The notes under the pieces: generated by a model
The model's input: only the letters and a program-made list of their open reading frames with translations
Told to the model about the DNA's origin: nothing
Database searches by the model: none
Assembly: GCA_905205975.1 (NCBI GenBank)
Contig: CAJLFQ010000022.1
Span: forward strand, 1-33,129
Source: an uncultured Eubacteriales bacterium
GTDB lineage: Bacteria; Bacillota; Clostridia; Oscillospirales; QAMX01
Reading direction: 5' to 3'
DNA: 33,129 nucleotides
Part shown: positions 13,705 to 22,041 of the stretch, piece by piece
Numbering within the stretch: the stretch's first letter is position 1
Layout of the letters: every line of letters begins with the position of its first letter
Made by a program: the position numbers and the translations under genes

Positions 13705-15855
13705 ATGACCCCTGTCGTTTTTCCTTCCGCCTGCGGTGAGCGCCCCGTCCGCCTCAGCGCTGAAACCCGCCTGTTTGCCTTTGAATCGCTCAACCGCAAA
13801 TACGGTCTTGACACCCGGAAAACCATGGCGGTATCGATCGATGATATGGAAGGGTTTGATCGTCTGCCCCCGCTGGAACAGTATGACGTCGCCCTGCGCC
13901 GCGTTGCAGAGCAGGCACCGATCCGTATTTGCGACGGCGAAAAACTGAGCGGCGCGGCGACGCTCGGCCATCCCACGTCGGCTGAGCAGATGCCCATTTC
14001 GTACCACGGCAATTATCTGGTCGCCGCATGCAGCCATCTCACGCTGGACTTCGGCACGGTCGTTCGCTACGGCATGAAATCCATCCGCCGGCGCGCCGAA
14101 GCAGCGCTGGAGAAATTCCGCGGGACGGAACATGAAGCGTTTGCACGGAGCTGTGTCGCCTGCTGCGACAGCTTTGAACTCTGGCGGCAGCGCTATCTGG
14201 CTGCGTTGAAAGACCGTCCGGGCTATGAAGCCAACTATCAGAATCTGCTGCATGTGCCGGAAGAACCGGCTGCCAACTTTTACGAAGCCGTGCAGAGCGT
14301 CTGGTTTACGTTCGCCTTTACCCGTCTGGCGGGCAACTGGCCCGGCATCGGCCGGATTGACGTCATCCTCGGCGACTATCTGAAAAAAGACCTGGCCGAC
14401 GGTACGCTGACGCTTGACGAGGCCCGCGAAATCCTCGCGCACTTTTTCATCAAGGGCTGTGAATGGATTTACGGCGAAGGGCTCGGCGGCAGCGGCGACG
14501 CACAGCACTACCAGAATCTGGTCATTGGCGGAACCGGCAGCGACGGCCGTGAAGTCACGAACGAAGTCACCTTCCTGGTGCTGGATATTCTGGAGGAGAC
14601 GGGCATCGCCGACTATCCGACGACCGTCCGCCTCTCTCAAAACAGCAGCGACAAACTCATTCGCCGCTGTGCAGAAGTCATTCGCCACGGCGGCGGCGCA
14701 CTTGCAGTTTACGACGAGGCGCTGGTCATCCGCGCCATGACGCGCTTCGGCTATTCGAAGGAAGAGGCGCTGAACTTTGCAAACGACGGGTGCTGGGAGG
14801 TTCAGGTGCCCGGCAAGACCTATTTTGCCTATATTCCGTTCGACGGGCTGGCCATTTTCCAGCATGAAACATGCAAAGATTATGACGGTTCCGTCGATTT
14901 TCCGGATTTTGAAAGCCTCTATCAGCAATACGTCGCCGACCTCGGACGCGCGCTGGACGGCATCATCGACCAAAGCTGCAACGAGTTGCTGGCGGACTCG
15001 GACGGAAACGGGCACAGCCGTTGGAAACCGGCGACTCCGGTCACGCTTGTCTCCCTGTTCGAAGGCGACTGTATCGAACGCGGCCTCTCCTATCGGGAGG
15101 GCGGCCCCGTTTACAACGTCATTTCCCCACATTTGGGCGGCTTTGCCGACATCGTCGACAGTCTGCACGCCATCCGCAAGCTGGTCTATAAAGACAAGCT
15201 GAAAACGCTGCCTGAATTTTTTGCCGTGCTGCGCACCAACTGGGAAAACGAAGAGCCGCTCCGGCAGATGGTTATCAACCGCTACACCTATTACGGCAGC
15301 GACAACGATGAGGCCGATGCGCTTGCCGCGCGCCTGCTCAACGATTTTGCCGCGCACTGCGACCGGCTCGACAAAGAACGCAACTGCGCCATCCGCTTTC
15401 CCGCCGGCGTCAGTACGTTCGGCCGTCAACTGGGCTGGGCCCCCGATCGGTTGGCGGTTCCGCACGGCTATCGTGCCGGCGCGGTGCTGGCCGGGAACTG
15501 TTCGCCGACGCCCGGTACCGATCACCTCGGCGCAACGGCAATCATCCGCTCCTACTGCAAGCTCCCGCTGGAACGCATGACGACCGGCGCGGCGCTCGAC
15601 GTCAAACTGACGCCTTCCTCCGTCAAAGGTCCGGACGGCTTAATGGCTGTGATGCAGCTTCTGCGTGGGTTTACAACGCTCGGCGGCTTCTTCATGCAGC
15701 TTGACGTCGCCGACGCCGCGACGCTGCACGCGGCGCAGGATCACCCGGAGAATTACCAGACGCTTTCCGTCCGTGTTTCCGGCTGGAATGCCCGCTTTGT
15801 CACGCTGAACCGCGAGTGGCAGAATATGATCATCGGTCAGGTAGAAGGCAAATAG
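13705..15855 (+). CDS. Glycyl radical enzyme of the pyruvate formate-lyase superfamily, substrate unknown
   Basis: This 716-aa protein has the two halves of a glycyl radical enzyme. The catalytic Cys363 lies in NDGCWEVQVPGKT, with Glu365 two residues on. The radical Gly693 lies in VRVSGWNARF, 24 residues from the end. A GRE-typical segment KLPLERMTTGAALDVK precedes it. The GCxE pattern is that of dehydratase- and lyase-type members (glycerol dehydratase, choline lyase), not the CC pair of true pyruvate formate-lyase. The Trp between Cys and Glu and the radical motif RVSGW (usually RVxGY) mark a subgroup I cannot assign. It is shorter than most (about 790 aa). ATG 13705 is preceded by GAGGAAG; an upstream ATG at 13663 lacks a site. 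The activase follows 35 bases downstream. It requires strict anaerobiosis. Confidence 0.9.
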   Translation: MTPVVFPSACGERPVRLSAETRLFAFESLNRKYGLDTRKTMAVSIDDMEGFDRLPPLEQYDVALRRVAEQAPIRICDGEKLSGAATLGHPTSAEQMPISYHGNYLVAACSHLTLDFGTVVRYGMKSIRRRAEAALEKFRGTEHEAFARSCVACCDSFELWRQRYLAALKDRPGYEANYQNLLHVPEEPAANFYEAVQSVWFTFAFTRLAGNWPGIGRIDVILGDYLKKDLADGTLTLDEAREILAHFFIKGCEWIYGEGLGGSGDAQHYQNLVIGGTGSDGREVTNEVTFLVLDILEETGIADYPTTVRLSQNSSDKLIRRCAEVIRHGGGALAVYDEALVIRAMTRFGYSKEEALNFANDGCWEVQVPGKTYFAYIPFDGLAIFQHETCKDYDGSVDFPDFESLYQQYVADLGRALDGIIDQSCNELLADSDGNGHSRWKPATPVTLVSLFEGDCIERGLSYREGGPVYNVISPHLGGFADIVDSLHAIRKLVYKDKLKTLPEFFAVLRTNWENEEPLRQMVINRYTYYGSDNDEADALAARLLNDFAAHCDRLDKERNCAIRFPAGVSTFGRQLGWAPDRLAVPHGYRAGAVLAGNCSPTPGTDHLGATAIIRSYCKLPLERMTTGAALDVKLTPSSVKGPDGLMAVMQLLRGFTTLGGFFMQLDVADAATLHAAQDHPENYQTLSVRVSGWNARFVTLNREWQNMIIGQVEGK

Positions 15856-15890
15856 CCTGCACCTGAACGCTGCAAGAAGGAGCTTTTGCC

Positions 15891-16766
15891 ATGAATTTGA
15901 CCGTCAGCGATATCCAGCGATTCTGTATGCATGACGGCCCCGGCATCCGGACAGTCTTTTTTCTGAAAGGATGCCCGCTGCGCTGCGCATGGTGCCATAA
16001 CCCGGAAACGCAGCGCCTGCACCCGGAGCTGTTATTTTATCAGAAAAAATGTATTGGCTGCGGCGCCTGCCAAGCCGTCTGTCCGGCCGGTGCGCACCGG
16101 CTGGAGGCTGACGGACATGAAATTGACCGCGATGCCTGCCGCATGTGCGGCCGCTGCGAGGCGGTCTGCCCGACCGGCGCGCTCTCCGTCTGCGGCAAAC
16201 CGTATGACACGGCTGCGCTGCTCGCCGAGGCAGAAAAAGACCGTGCGTTTTATGGTGCGTCCGGCGGGATCACGCTTTCCGGCGGCGAACCGCTCTTGCA
16301 GCCGCAGGGCTGTCTTGAACTGCTGCGCCGTTGCCGAGATGCCGGCATTGGAACGGCCATTGAGACCTGCGGTATGTTTGACCCGGCCATCCTCCCGGCG
16401 CTTGTGCCGCTCGTTGACCTGTTTTTGTGGGATATCAAAGACACCGACAGCCGCCGCCACAAGCAGTATACCGGCGCCGGCAATGAAACCATCCTCTCCA
16501 ACCTGCGTGCGGCGGATGCACTGGGTGCACAAATCCGGCTCCGCTGCATTCTGGTCAACGGCGTCAACACGGATGATGCGCACTATGCCGCCTTACATGC
16601 GCTGCGCGATTCTCTGCACGGCTGCGTCGGGTTGGATCTTCTGCCTTACCACGCGTACGGTGGTGCAAAGGCTGTTTTTCTCGGACAGCCGGACAACGGC
16701 GTACCGTCCTGGATTCCTTCGGGCGAACAGATTGATGAAGCACGCCGTCTCTGCGGCGCCGATTGA
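15891..16766 (+). CDS. Glycyl radical enzyme activase (radical SAM)
   Basis: This 291-aa activase uses S-adenosylmethionine and a 4Fe-4S cluster to place the radical on the partner enzyme's glycine. The radical-SAM motif is Cys28-x3-Cys32-x2-Cys35 (GCPLRCAWCHN). It is followed by two ferredoxin-type cluster motifs at Cys54/57/60/64 and Cys83/86/89/93, the insert typical of activases for non-PFL glycyl radical enzymes. GGITLSGGEPLLQ binds SAM. The start is set by AAGGAG. It is cotranscribed with the glycyl radical enzyme just upstream and ends in a bidirectional terminator. Confidence 0.94.
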   Translation: MNLTVSDIQRFCMHDGPGIRTVFFLKGCPLRCAWCHNPETQRLHPELLFYQKKCIGCGACQAVCPAGAHRLEADGHEIDRDACRMCGRCEAVCPTGALSVCGKPYDTAALLAEAEKDRAFYGASGGITLSGGEPLLQPQGCLELLRRCRDAGIGTAIETCGMFDPAILPALVPLVDLFLWDIKDTDSRRHKQYTGAGNETILSNLRAADALGAQIRLRCILVNGVNTDDAHYAALHALRDSLHGCVGLDLLPYHAYGGAKAVFLGQPDNGVPSWIPSGEQIDEARRLCGAD

Positions 16767-16810
16767 GTCCATCGGTTTTCCCATTCTCTTTCCATGCCAG
16801 AATCAATATC

Positions 16811-16848
16811 AAAACGGCCTGCGTTTTTGAAAAACGCAGGCCGTTTCT
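16811..16848. terminator. Bidirectional terminator between convergent genes
   Basis: An inverted repeat of about 16 bp (AAACGGCCTGCGTTTTT with its complement, 16812-16845) has a very short loop. T-rich flanks on both strands make it suitable for both the activase gene and the convergent glycoside-hydrolase-like gene, whose stop is near 16858. Confidence 0.85.
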
Positions 16849-16855
16849 GTTTGTC

Positions 16856-18805
16856 TTATTCGACGACGATGATCGTATGGATGTCGAGCTTTGGGATGTG
16901 GACGTGCAGGTATTCGCCGTCATAGGTGTAATCTGCCGGGGTGTTGTCCGGCTGGAAGGTGACGGATGCCGGCGCTTTTTCGGCGCGGATGGCAACGGTC
17001 AGGTCGTACACCGGCGGCAGTTCGCCGTAGCCGCTCCCGTAGACGTCCACATAGTACTCCGCCGTGTTGACGACGTTGACCAGCAGTTTCCCGTCTTTTT
17101 CGGCCGGGATGAGGCCGGCGCGCTGAATGCCGGATTCCAGATATGCCGTCGGATTCGGATCCACAAGGTCCATGATCCGGCGCAGGCTGTCACGTTCGGC
17201 GAAGCGCCGCGTTTTCTGATAATTCGTAATCAGGTTCCAGCCTAAAAAGACCACTTTCCCATCGCCGTACGGCTTCATGACAGCCGCCGTCACGCGCGGC
17301 GCGGATGTATCCATGTACCGCGAGTAGCAGGGAATCAGCTCTTCGCACCCGGTTTTGTCGAAGCAGGCGACGTCGTCAAAGTACCCGTAGAGATAGCCGT
17401 TCTCTTCCAGATAGATGAGGTCTTTCCCGCGGGATGTGATCGTAATGCCGACGTCTTCCGCCAGCGTCTGGCACGGTGCCGGGCCGATGACGATCAGATT
17501 GCCGCCCTTGCGCACAAAGTCGAGGAGTTTCTGCTTCAGCGGCTCGGTCATGTACTTCGTCTCCGGCAGGATGAGCGTCTTCCGACTGCCGGTCTGATCT
17601 TCCAGCACATGGTATCCAAACAGGACATCGACCGGACGCCCGCCGTCGAGAAACGGGTCGCAGGTGGCATACGCTTCCCAAATTGAAGCGTACAGGTTGG
17701 GGCTCTTCCAATCCTGCCCGACCGTTTGAACAACGTTTTCACACACATGCAGAAGGGCCGGGTTTTCCAGCGGTTTCGACTGGTAGTTCCACGGTTTCCG
17801 TGCAAGCACGAATTGGGAGAGCGGCGCCATATGCGGCAGGTCCGACATGCGGATTTCGCCCTTGGTCGTCATGTTGTTGACGATTTCGTAGCCGCCGCCC
17901 TGGGAAATGACCTGCGACGCTTCCCGGCAGAGGCGCGTCAGATTCTTCTGCGCGATGCCGACGTTGCCGCCGTCCGGCCCCGGCGCAAAGTCCGGCGCCG
18001 CCCAGCTCATGACATCCCACGGTTTGCCCTGGTGTACAAATCCGCGTGAAACCGCGCGCATATCCGACAGCGCGGCCACGTCGCCTGAGAGAAAATCCAT
18101 CTCCGGGATGGGCTTCATCGGCATCAGCGTGCTGAATGCGAAACTGATTGTGATTTCAAAATTCGGATAATCCGCTTTGACTTCGCGGATCAGATGGTGC
18201 ATATACGCCATGTAGCGATCGCACCAGAATTGCCGAAACGCCTGACGCGACGGCGAGCTGCAATCATCTTCCAGACAGGGGAAGCCGGTTTCCTTCAGAA
18301 ACTGTTCGACGATTTCCGGGCGGAAGCTTTCCTTGACGCCCCATGTATCGCCGTCGAGCCATGCGCCGTCAAAGCCGTATTTCCCGGCCAGCTCTTTGAG
18401 CTGCGGAATCAGCTTCTGGTCGACATAGGCGGAATTTGGCTCCATGATATTGGGATCCGGCGTGCCGTCCTTTTGGATGACGCACCATTCCGGGTGCTGT
18501 TCGCAGGCGCGCGTGTCCCAGATGCTGGAGTGATGCGCAATCATGAGAATGCCGCGCTTGGCCGTTTCTTCGCGTGAGATTTTCAGATGGTCGACTTCCA
18601 GCCCCGGCGCAACGTCGCCGTATTCGGAAAAGAAGCTTGTATAACCGGGGTGGCCTTTGGTGTCCAACTGGATGTAGTCCGGGCGGGTTGCATCGAGGTA
18701 TTCGCCGATTTTTTCGGCAGTTGTTTTGGTGCCGATGCCCTAGGTGGCCGCAATGGCATGAAAGTCAAAGTGCAGGCCCCAATAGGCGTTGGATCGCTTT
18801 GTCAT
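16856..18805 (-). pseudogene. Glycoside-hydrolase-like protein gene with a premature amber codon
   Basis: The full reading frame is 650 codons on the minus strand. The best start is ATG 18803-18805, which follows AAAAAAGGAGCG. It gives MTKRSNAYWGLHFDFHAIAAT, and an in-frame TAG then occurs at 18740-18742. The frame continues with DYIQLDTKGHPGYTSFF, IAHHSSIWDTRA, YGFDGAWLDGDTWGV and PEMDFLSGD to the stop. The pattern is a TIM-barrel hydrolase of the type often loosely annotated as fucosidase- or galactosidase-like, with a flavodoxin-like trimerisation domain (about residues 390-500) and a C-terminal beta domain. The acids in DGAWLDGD and DFLSGD are candidate catalytic residues (inference). The only start after the stop, TTG at 18667, has no ribosome binding site and would lose the first barrel strand. 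I read it as one nonsense mutation in an otherwise intact gene. Confidence 0.7.
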
Positions 18806-18861
18806 GCTGTGTCGCTCCTTTTTTGATTTGTTTTCGCTTTGCTGATCTGTCGAAAGACGCG

Positions 18862-18888
18862 ATTATCATATCCGCGCGGGATTGTCAA
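18862..18888 (-). promoter_or_regulatory. Promoter of the glycoside-hydrolase-like gene
   Basis: On the minus strand, a perfect TTGACA (18883-18888) is followed at 15 bases by GATAAT (18862-18867). The spacing is short, so strength may depend on a regulator. It lies 57 bases from the preferred ATG. Confidence 0.55.
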
Positions 18889-18892
18889 TTGA

Positions 18893-18906
18893 AAAAAACG
18901 TTTTTT
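18893..18906 (-). promoter_or_regulatory. Palindrome resembling a LacI-family operator
   Basis: AAAAAACGTTTTTT is a perfect 14-base palindrome with a central CG. It lies immediately upstream of the -35 of the glycoside-hydrolase-like gene. Many LacI-family sugar regulators bind AAACGTTT-centred sites. No LacI-type gene is in the window, so the match is suggestive only. Confidence 0.35.
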
Positions 18907-18955
18907 GGGGACCATCGCCCGATGCGGCTTCTGACCGCGGCAATGCTTTTTCCAA

Positions 18956-18998
18956 TAAAAAAGCAGCCGCACGGAACGATTTGCTCCGCGCGGCTGTT
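18956..18998 (-). terminator. Terminator of the lipoprotein gene
   Basis: On the minus strand, a GC-rich stem of about 13 bp with one or two mismatches (18985-18998 with 18962-18975) runs into TTTTTTAT (18955-18961). It lies about 45 bases after the lipoprotein stop. Confidence 0.8.
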
Positions 18999-19042
18999 CA
19001 ATTGAGATTGGACTTGTTTTCGGGTGCAGGATGCGGCTCAGG

Positions 19043-20002
19043 TTATTGGAGATCGTCCGTCACCGGGATCCAGCTGTCGGTTTCCGGCTGATAAACAAGG
19101 ATCTTCGGCGGCTGAACGGCATATGTTTTGCCGGTTGCCAAGGCGTCGTCCTCATTGAAGCCCATGTAGAAGAGCAGATATTCTTCGCTGTCGATGATAA
19201 TTCGATCGCCCAGGAAGAAGACATCCATGCCCTGATCGATCCCGAGTTGGACTTCTGCGGTGCAGAGCAGCCATTCAAAGGCTTCATCAACCTGCCCGTC
19301 CACCGCGTACAGCGACTCGTAAATCGAAAAATCGAGGCAACCATCACAGTCCGACAGGTGGCCGTCATCCAGCGAGAGCGTGGGGCTGAATTCGAATGAA
19401 TTCGGCCCGTCCGTCATGGAAATCAGCGTGTTGGCAAACAGGTCGCTTACGTTGCAGCGAATGATCACCGGATCGCTCGGTTCACCCTGAAAGATCGGAT
19501 TGCTCCAATCCACCAGGCTTTCGCCGGTGCTTGCCATACCGACCGGATAGATGGTGATTGCCCAAGTGTCATCGACCGGAACAATCGCATAAACCTCTGT
19601 CCCGGCGCAGTCGATCACCTGCTCGTCCGGGATTTCCGCTAAAAAGGGATACTTCTCTTCATAATCGGTGCCGTTCACCAGCAGGGTGATGTATTCCTGC
19701 GGAAGAACGCTGTCGCTGAAGCCGAGCAGTGCGACGCCCGCGATACAGCTGCTCGCCTGAATGTCATGCTGCAATCCGAGGAGCGACGGCGATTTTTCCG
19801 GTTCTTTCGGGGGGTCTGTGGTTGTGATGGGCATTTCAGGCGGCGTCGTCCGCGGGAGCGGCTCTGTCACGGATGAGACATTTGTCTGATCGGGTTTCGG
19901 ACCCGGTTCGACGGGAATCTGCCGCACCATGCAGCCGGTCATTGCGGCCATGCAAAAGGCAAATGCCAGCAGAACGCCGAGGGTTCTTTTCAGCTGTTTC
20001 AA
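19043..20002 (-). CDS. Putative lipoprotein of unknown function
   Basis: This 319-aa protein begins with a lipoprotein signal peptide: a basic start (KQLKR), a hydrophobic core (about residues 8-20) and a lipobox-like AMTGC with Cys near residue 24. A Pro/Thr-rich linker (about 27-70) precedes a globular acidic domain with several Cys residues (SSCIAG, VIDCAGTE, CDGCLDF), which may form disulphides outside the cell. No family was recognised. The start codon is TTG at 20000-20002, supported by AGGAGG eight bases upstream; there is no nearby ATG. It has its own promoter and terminator and is divergent from the SGNH hydrolase. Confidence 0.75.
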   Translation of the reverse strand: MKQLKRTLGVLLAFAFCMAAMTGCMVRQIPVEPGPKPDQTNVSSVTEPLPRTTPPEMPITTTDPPKEPEKSPSLLGLQHDIQASSCIAGVALLGFSDSVLPQEYITLLVNGTDYEEKYPFLAEIPDEQVIDCAGTEVYAIVPVDDTWAITIYPVGMASTGESLVDWSNPIFQGEPSDPVIIRCNVSDLFANTLISMTDGPNSFEFSPTLSLDDGHLSDCDGCLDFSIYESLYAVDGQVDEAFEWLLCTAEVQLGIDQGMDVFFLGDRIIIDSEEYLLFYMGFNEDDALATGKTYAVQPPKILVYQPETDSWIPVTDDLQ

Positions 20003-20065
20003 AGGAAAAACCTCCTATGTTCTCTTTGATGTCCCCTATGGTTCAAAAAAGGAACGTACTCGCAT

Positions 20066-20094
20066 ATGATACCATATTTCGCCCGATTTTTCAA
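20066..20094 (-). promoter_or_regulatory. Promoter of the lipoprotein gene
   Basis: On the minus strand, TTGAAA (20089-20094), a 17-base spacer and TATCAT (20066-20071) preceded by TGG form a good promoter. Its -10 region (TGGTATCATATG) is identical to the unit of the 12-bp array at 2168-2263. Confidence 0.82.
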
Positions 20095-20113
20095 GCGTCT
20101 TCCGCTGTTCGAC

Positions 20114-20142
20114 TTGACAAATGGCTTGTTTTGCGGTATGAT
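20114..20142 (+). promoter_or_regulatory. Promoter of the SGNH hydrolase gene
   Basis: TTGACA (20114-20119), a 17-base spacer and TATGAT (20137-20142) form a near-consensus promoter, divergent from the lipoprotein promoter. Confidence 0.88.
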
Positions 20143-20196
20143 AAGGATTCCAAGTGCCCCGCATCGGGGCTATCTTCAAAATCGGAGGATTGCAGC

Positions 20197-20850
20197 ATGG
20201 ATTTATCGGGCAAGACCATTGTCTTTCAGGGCGACTCTATCACGGATATGAACCGGGAAAAAGTATCCAAAAGGGATCAAAACCACATTTACGGACACAG
20301 CTACGTCTTTTTGCTTGCCGGAAAGCTCAGTTTTGAATCGCCGGAAACGTTCGGGCGGATCTGGAACCGCGGAATCAGCGGCAATCGGAGTTATGACCTT
20401 TTGGCGCGCTGGCAGACCGACACGCTGGATCTGCGCCCGGATTTGATCAGCGTGCTGGTCGGCATCAACGACCTGCTCTTCCCCGATGAACATCATACGT
20501 CGCCCGATCCGGACGGATACCGCCGGACGCTGCTTGAAATCGTTTCCATGACGCGCCGGTCGCTCGGCGATGTGCCGTTTGTTTTCTGCGAGCCGTTCGG
20601 TTTCCCGGATCCGCTGGATGAACATTACCGGGATCTGATGACAAACGGGCTGCCGCTGTATCAGGAAGCCATGCACACTGTTGCCGCGGAGACAAGCAGC
20701 CTGTTCATCCCGCTGCAAAAACCGTTCTGCGACGCCTATGCCGCGCATTCAGCCAAAGGACAGGCCTTCTGGCTGTGGGACGGCATCCATCCGACCGCCG
20801 CCGGACACCAAATCATTGCCCGTGAATGGCTGCGGGCGGTACAGGGCTGA
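20197..20850 (+). CDS. SGNH/GDSL-family esterase or lipase
   Basis: This 217-aa protein shows the SGNH hydrolase blocks: nucleophile Ser14 in FQGDSITD, a block II Gly in NRGISGN, a block III Asn in VGINDL, and the catalytic Asp195/His198 in WDGIHPTAAGH. It has no signal peptide, so it should act in the cytoplasm, probably deacylating a sugar or other small ester; the substrate is not visible. ATG 20197 is preceded by CGGAGGA. A longer in-frame extension reaches back across the promoter and is rejected. It is monocistronic, with its own promoter and a strong terminator. Confidence 0.9.
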   Translation: MDLSGKTIVFQGDSITDMNREKVSKRDQNHIYGHSYVFLLAGKLSFESPETFGRIWNRGISGNRSYDLLARWQTDTLDLRPDLISVLVGINDLLFPDEHHTSPDPDGYRRTLLEIVSMTRRSLGDVPFVFCEPFGFPDPLDEHYRDLMTNGLPLYQEAMHTVAAETSSLFIPLQKPFCDAYAAHSAKGQAFWLWDGIHPTAAGHQIIAREWLRAVQG

Positions 20851-20874
20851 AACCGGATTCGTCAGCACTCGATC

Positions 20875-20911
20875 AAAAAAGCACGCTTTACGTTGTAAAG
20901 CGTGCTTTTTT
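20875..20911. terminator. Bidirectional terminator between SGNH and C_GCAxxG genes
   Basis: A perfect 17-bp inverted repeat (20875-20891 with 20895-20911) has a 3-base loop and A/T runs at both ends. It serves the SGNH gene on the plus strand and directly abuts the stop of the convergent minus-strand gene. Confidence 0.92.
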
Positions 20912-21388
20912 TCATTGCAGGTTGTTTTTGGGCGGTTCTTTTTCGAGGTATGCGTCCAGAATCCGGGCGGCGTCTTCGACGAAGCGGGCGCACGGGCGCT
21001 GTCGGTAGAAATCGTCTGTCCGCGGCGTCGGGTTCGGCGCGGTATCCGGGTGCTGATCAGCCAGCAGCTCCCGACAGATCAGCGTCCCGTGTTGGCTGCG
21101 AAATTCGGCCGCCAGCATCTGAATGCGCAGATAGTGCATTGCTTTTGCCGCCGGGTCTGCCGGATCGTCATATCCGTAGAGCAGGCCGGCCGCCAGAAAC
21201 ATGCCGGTGCAGGCGCCGCAGACTTCGCGCAGACGCCCCATGCCGCCGCCCATCGACGACGACAGGCGAAGCGCCGTCTGGAAATCCATGCCGGTCACGT
21301 CGCAGAACGCCGCAAACACGGCCTGCGCACAGTTGTAGCCTTCCCGGAACAGGTCAACCGCCCGCTCCGCATGATTCGGTTCGCTCAT
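20912..21388 (-). CDS. C_GCAxxG_C_C family redox protein
   Basis: This 158-aa protein has the family's Cys pattern: Cys20 in YNCAQAV, Cys57 and Cys60 in VCGACTG after a Gly-rich GGGMGRL, then single Cys residues in LICREL and RPCARFVED. The family is thought to be redox-active or cluster-binding, and no reaction is established. ATG is preceded by AAAGGAG. It is the last gene of a minus-strand cluster with the HD hydrolase (29-base gap) and ends at a bidirectional terminator. Confidence 0.88.
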   Translation of the reverse strand: MSEPNHAERAVDLFREGYNCAQAVFAAFCDVTGMDFQTALRLSSSMGGGMGRLREVCGACTGMFLAAGLLYGYDDPADPAAKAMHYLRIQMLAAEFRSQHGTLICRELLADQHPDTAPNPTPRTDDFYRQRPCARFVEDAARILDAYLEKEPPKNNLQ

Positions 21389-21417
21389 CGCTAAACTCCT
21401 TTGCTTCGGTTCGCCGG

Positions 21418-22011
21418 TCAGGAGCGGTTCTGCCCTTTTTCCATGCAGAAGGTCGCTTCCATATCGGCGGTGAACAGCGCCAGCGCCAGCGGATAGCGTT
21501 CAAACGCTTCCCCGACGGTGCGGTTCTCCTCCGGGCCGGAAAAACCCATGTGATACCGGATGGCGAACGCCTCTTCCCGGGTGAGCTTCATATAATCCGT
21601 GATTAGCAGGACGGATTTTTCGCCGTGGCCATAGGGCAGCCGGTCTTCGATTTCGTAGTAGGTAACGGTCTGCCATTCGCCGGACGCATCGCGCGCCTTG
21701 CGCTTGCGTTCCTGGTAGAAGTTCACTTTGCAGAGGTCATGCAGCAGCGCGGCAATCGCCGCCGTTTCGCCGCTGACTTTCATGCCGAATACGTTCCTGA
21801 CGCGGTCGCGCGCCAGATAATCGGTGAGGCAGTCATAAACGTTCAGGCTGTGTTCGATCAGGCCGCCGGGATAGGAGCCGTGGAAGCGGGTGCTGGCCGG
21901 CGCCGTTTCAAAGTCAGAGGCTTTGGAAAACAGGAAATCCAGGAGTTTGTCTGCGCCTTCGCGTTTGATTTCCCGTTTGAAGATGGATTGAAAGCGCGCG
22001 GAGTGATCCAT
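21418..22011 (-). CDS. HD-domain phosphohydrolase
   Basis: This 197-aa protein has the metal-binding HD arrangement: His in GGLIEHSLNVYD (about residue 54), the HD pair in ALLHDLCKV (about 90), His in YGHGEKS and His in IRYHMG. The family cleaves phosphate esters, often of nucleotides or on RNA. Single-domain members of this type are found across clostridia without a defined substrate. AAAGGACA precedes the start. It lies 30 bases after the PepF gene on the same strand, so cotranscription is likely. Confidence 0.88.
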   Translation of the reverse strand: MDHSARFQSIFKREIKREGADKLLDFLFSKASDFETAPASTRFHGSYPGGLIEHSLNVYDCLTDYLARDRVRNVFGMKVSGETAAIAALLHDLCKVNFYQERKRKARDASGEWQTVTYYEIEDRLPYGHGEKSVLLITDYMKLTREEAFAIRYHMGFSGPEENRTVGEAFERYPLALALFTADMEATFCMEKGQNRS

Positions 22012-22041
22012 TCAATCGTGTCCTTTCGATGCGGGGTGTGT

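Noticed and set aside
13588..15525. 645-codon minus-strand frame opposite the glycyl radical enzyme
   Set aside because: It is the antisense shadow of a gene with intact catalytic motifs and a ribosome binding site.
361..18742. Reassignment of TAG to an amino acid
   Set aside because: In-frame TAG codons occur in the recombinase remnant and in the hydrolase gene, but the glycyl radical enzyme gene ends normally at TAG and the remnant has other damage. Nonsense mutations are the simpler explanation.
18583..18768. Separate small gene upstream of the hydrolase-like gene
   Set aside because: It is in another frame. The family-like N-terminus is in the frame that contains the amber codon and continues into the main gene.
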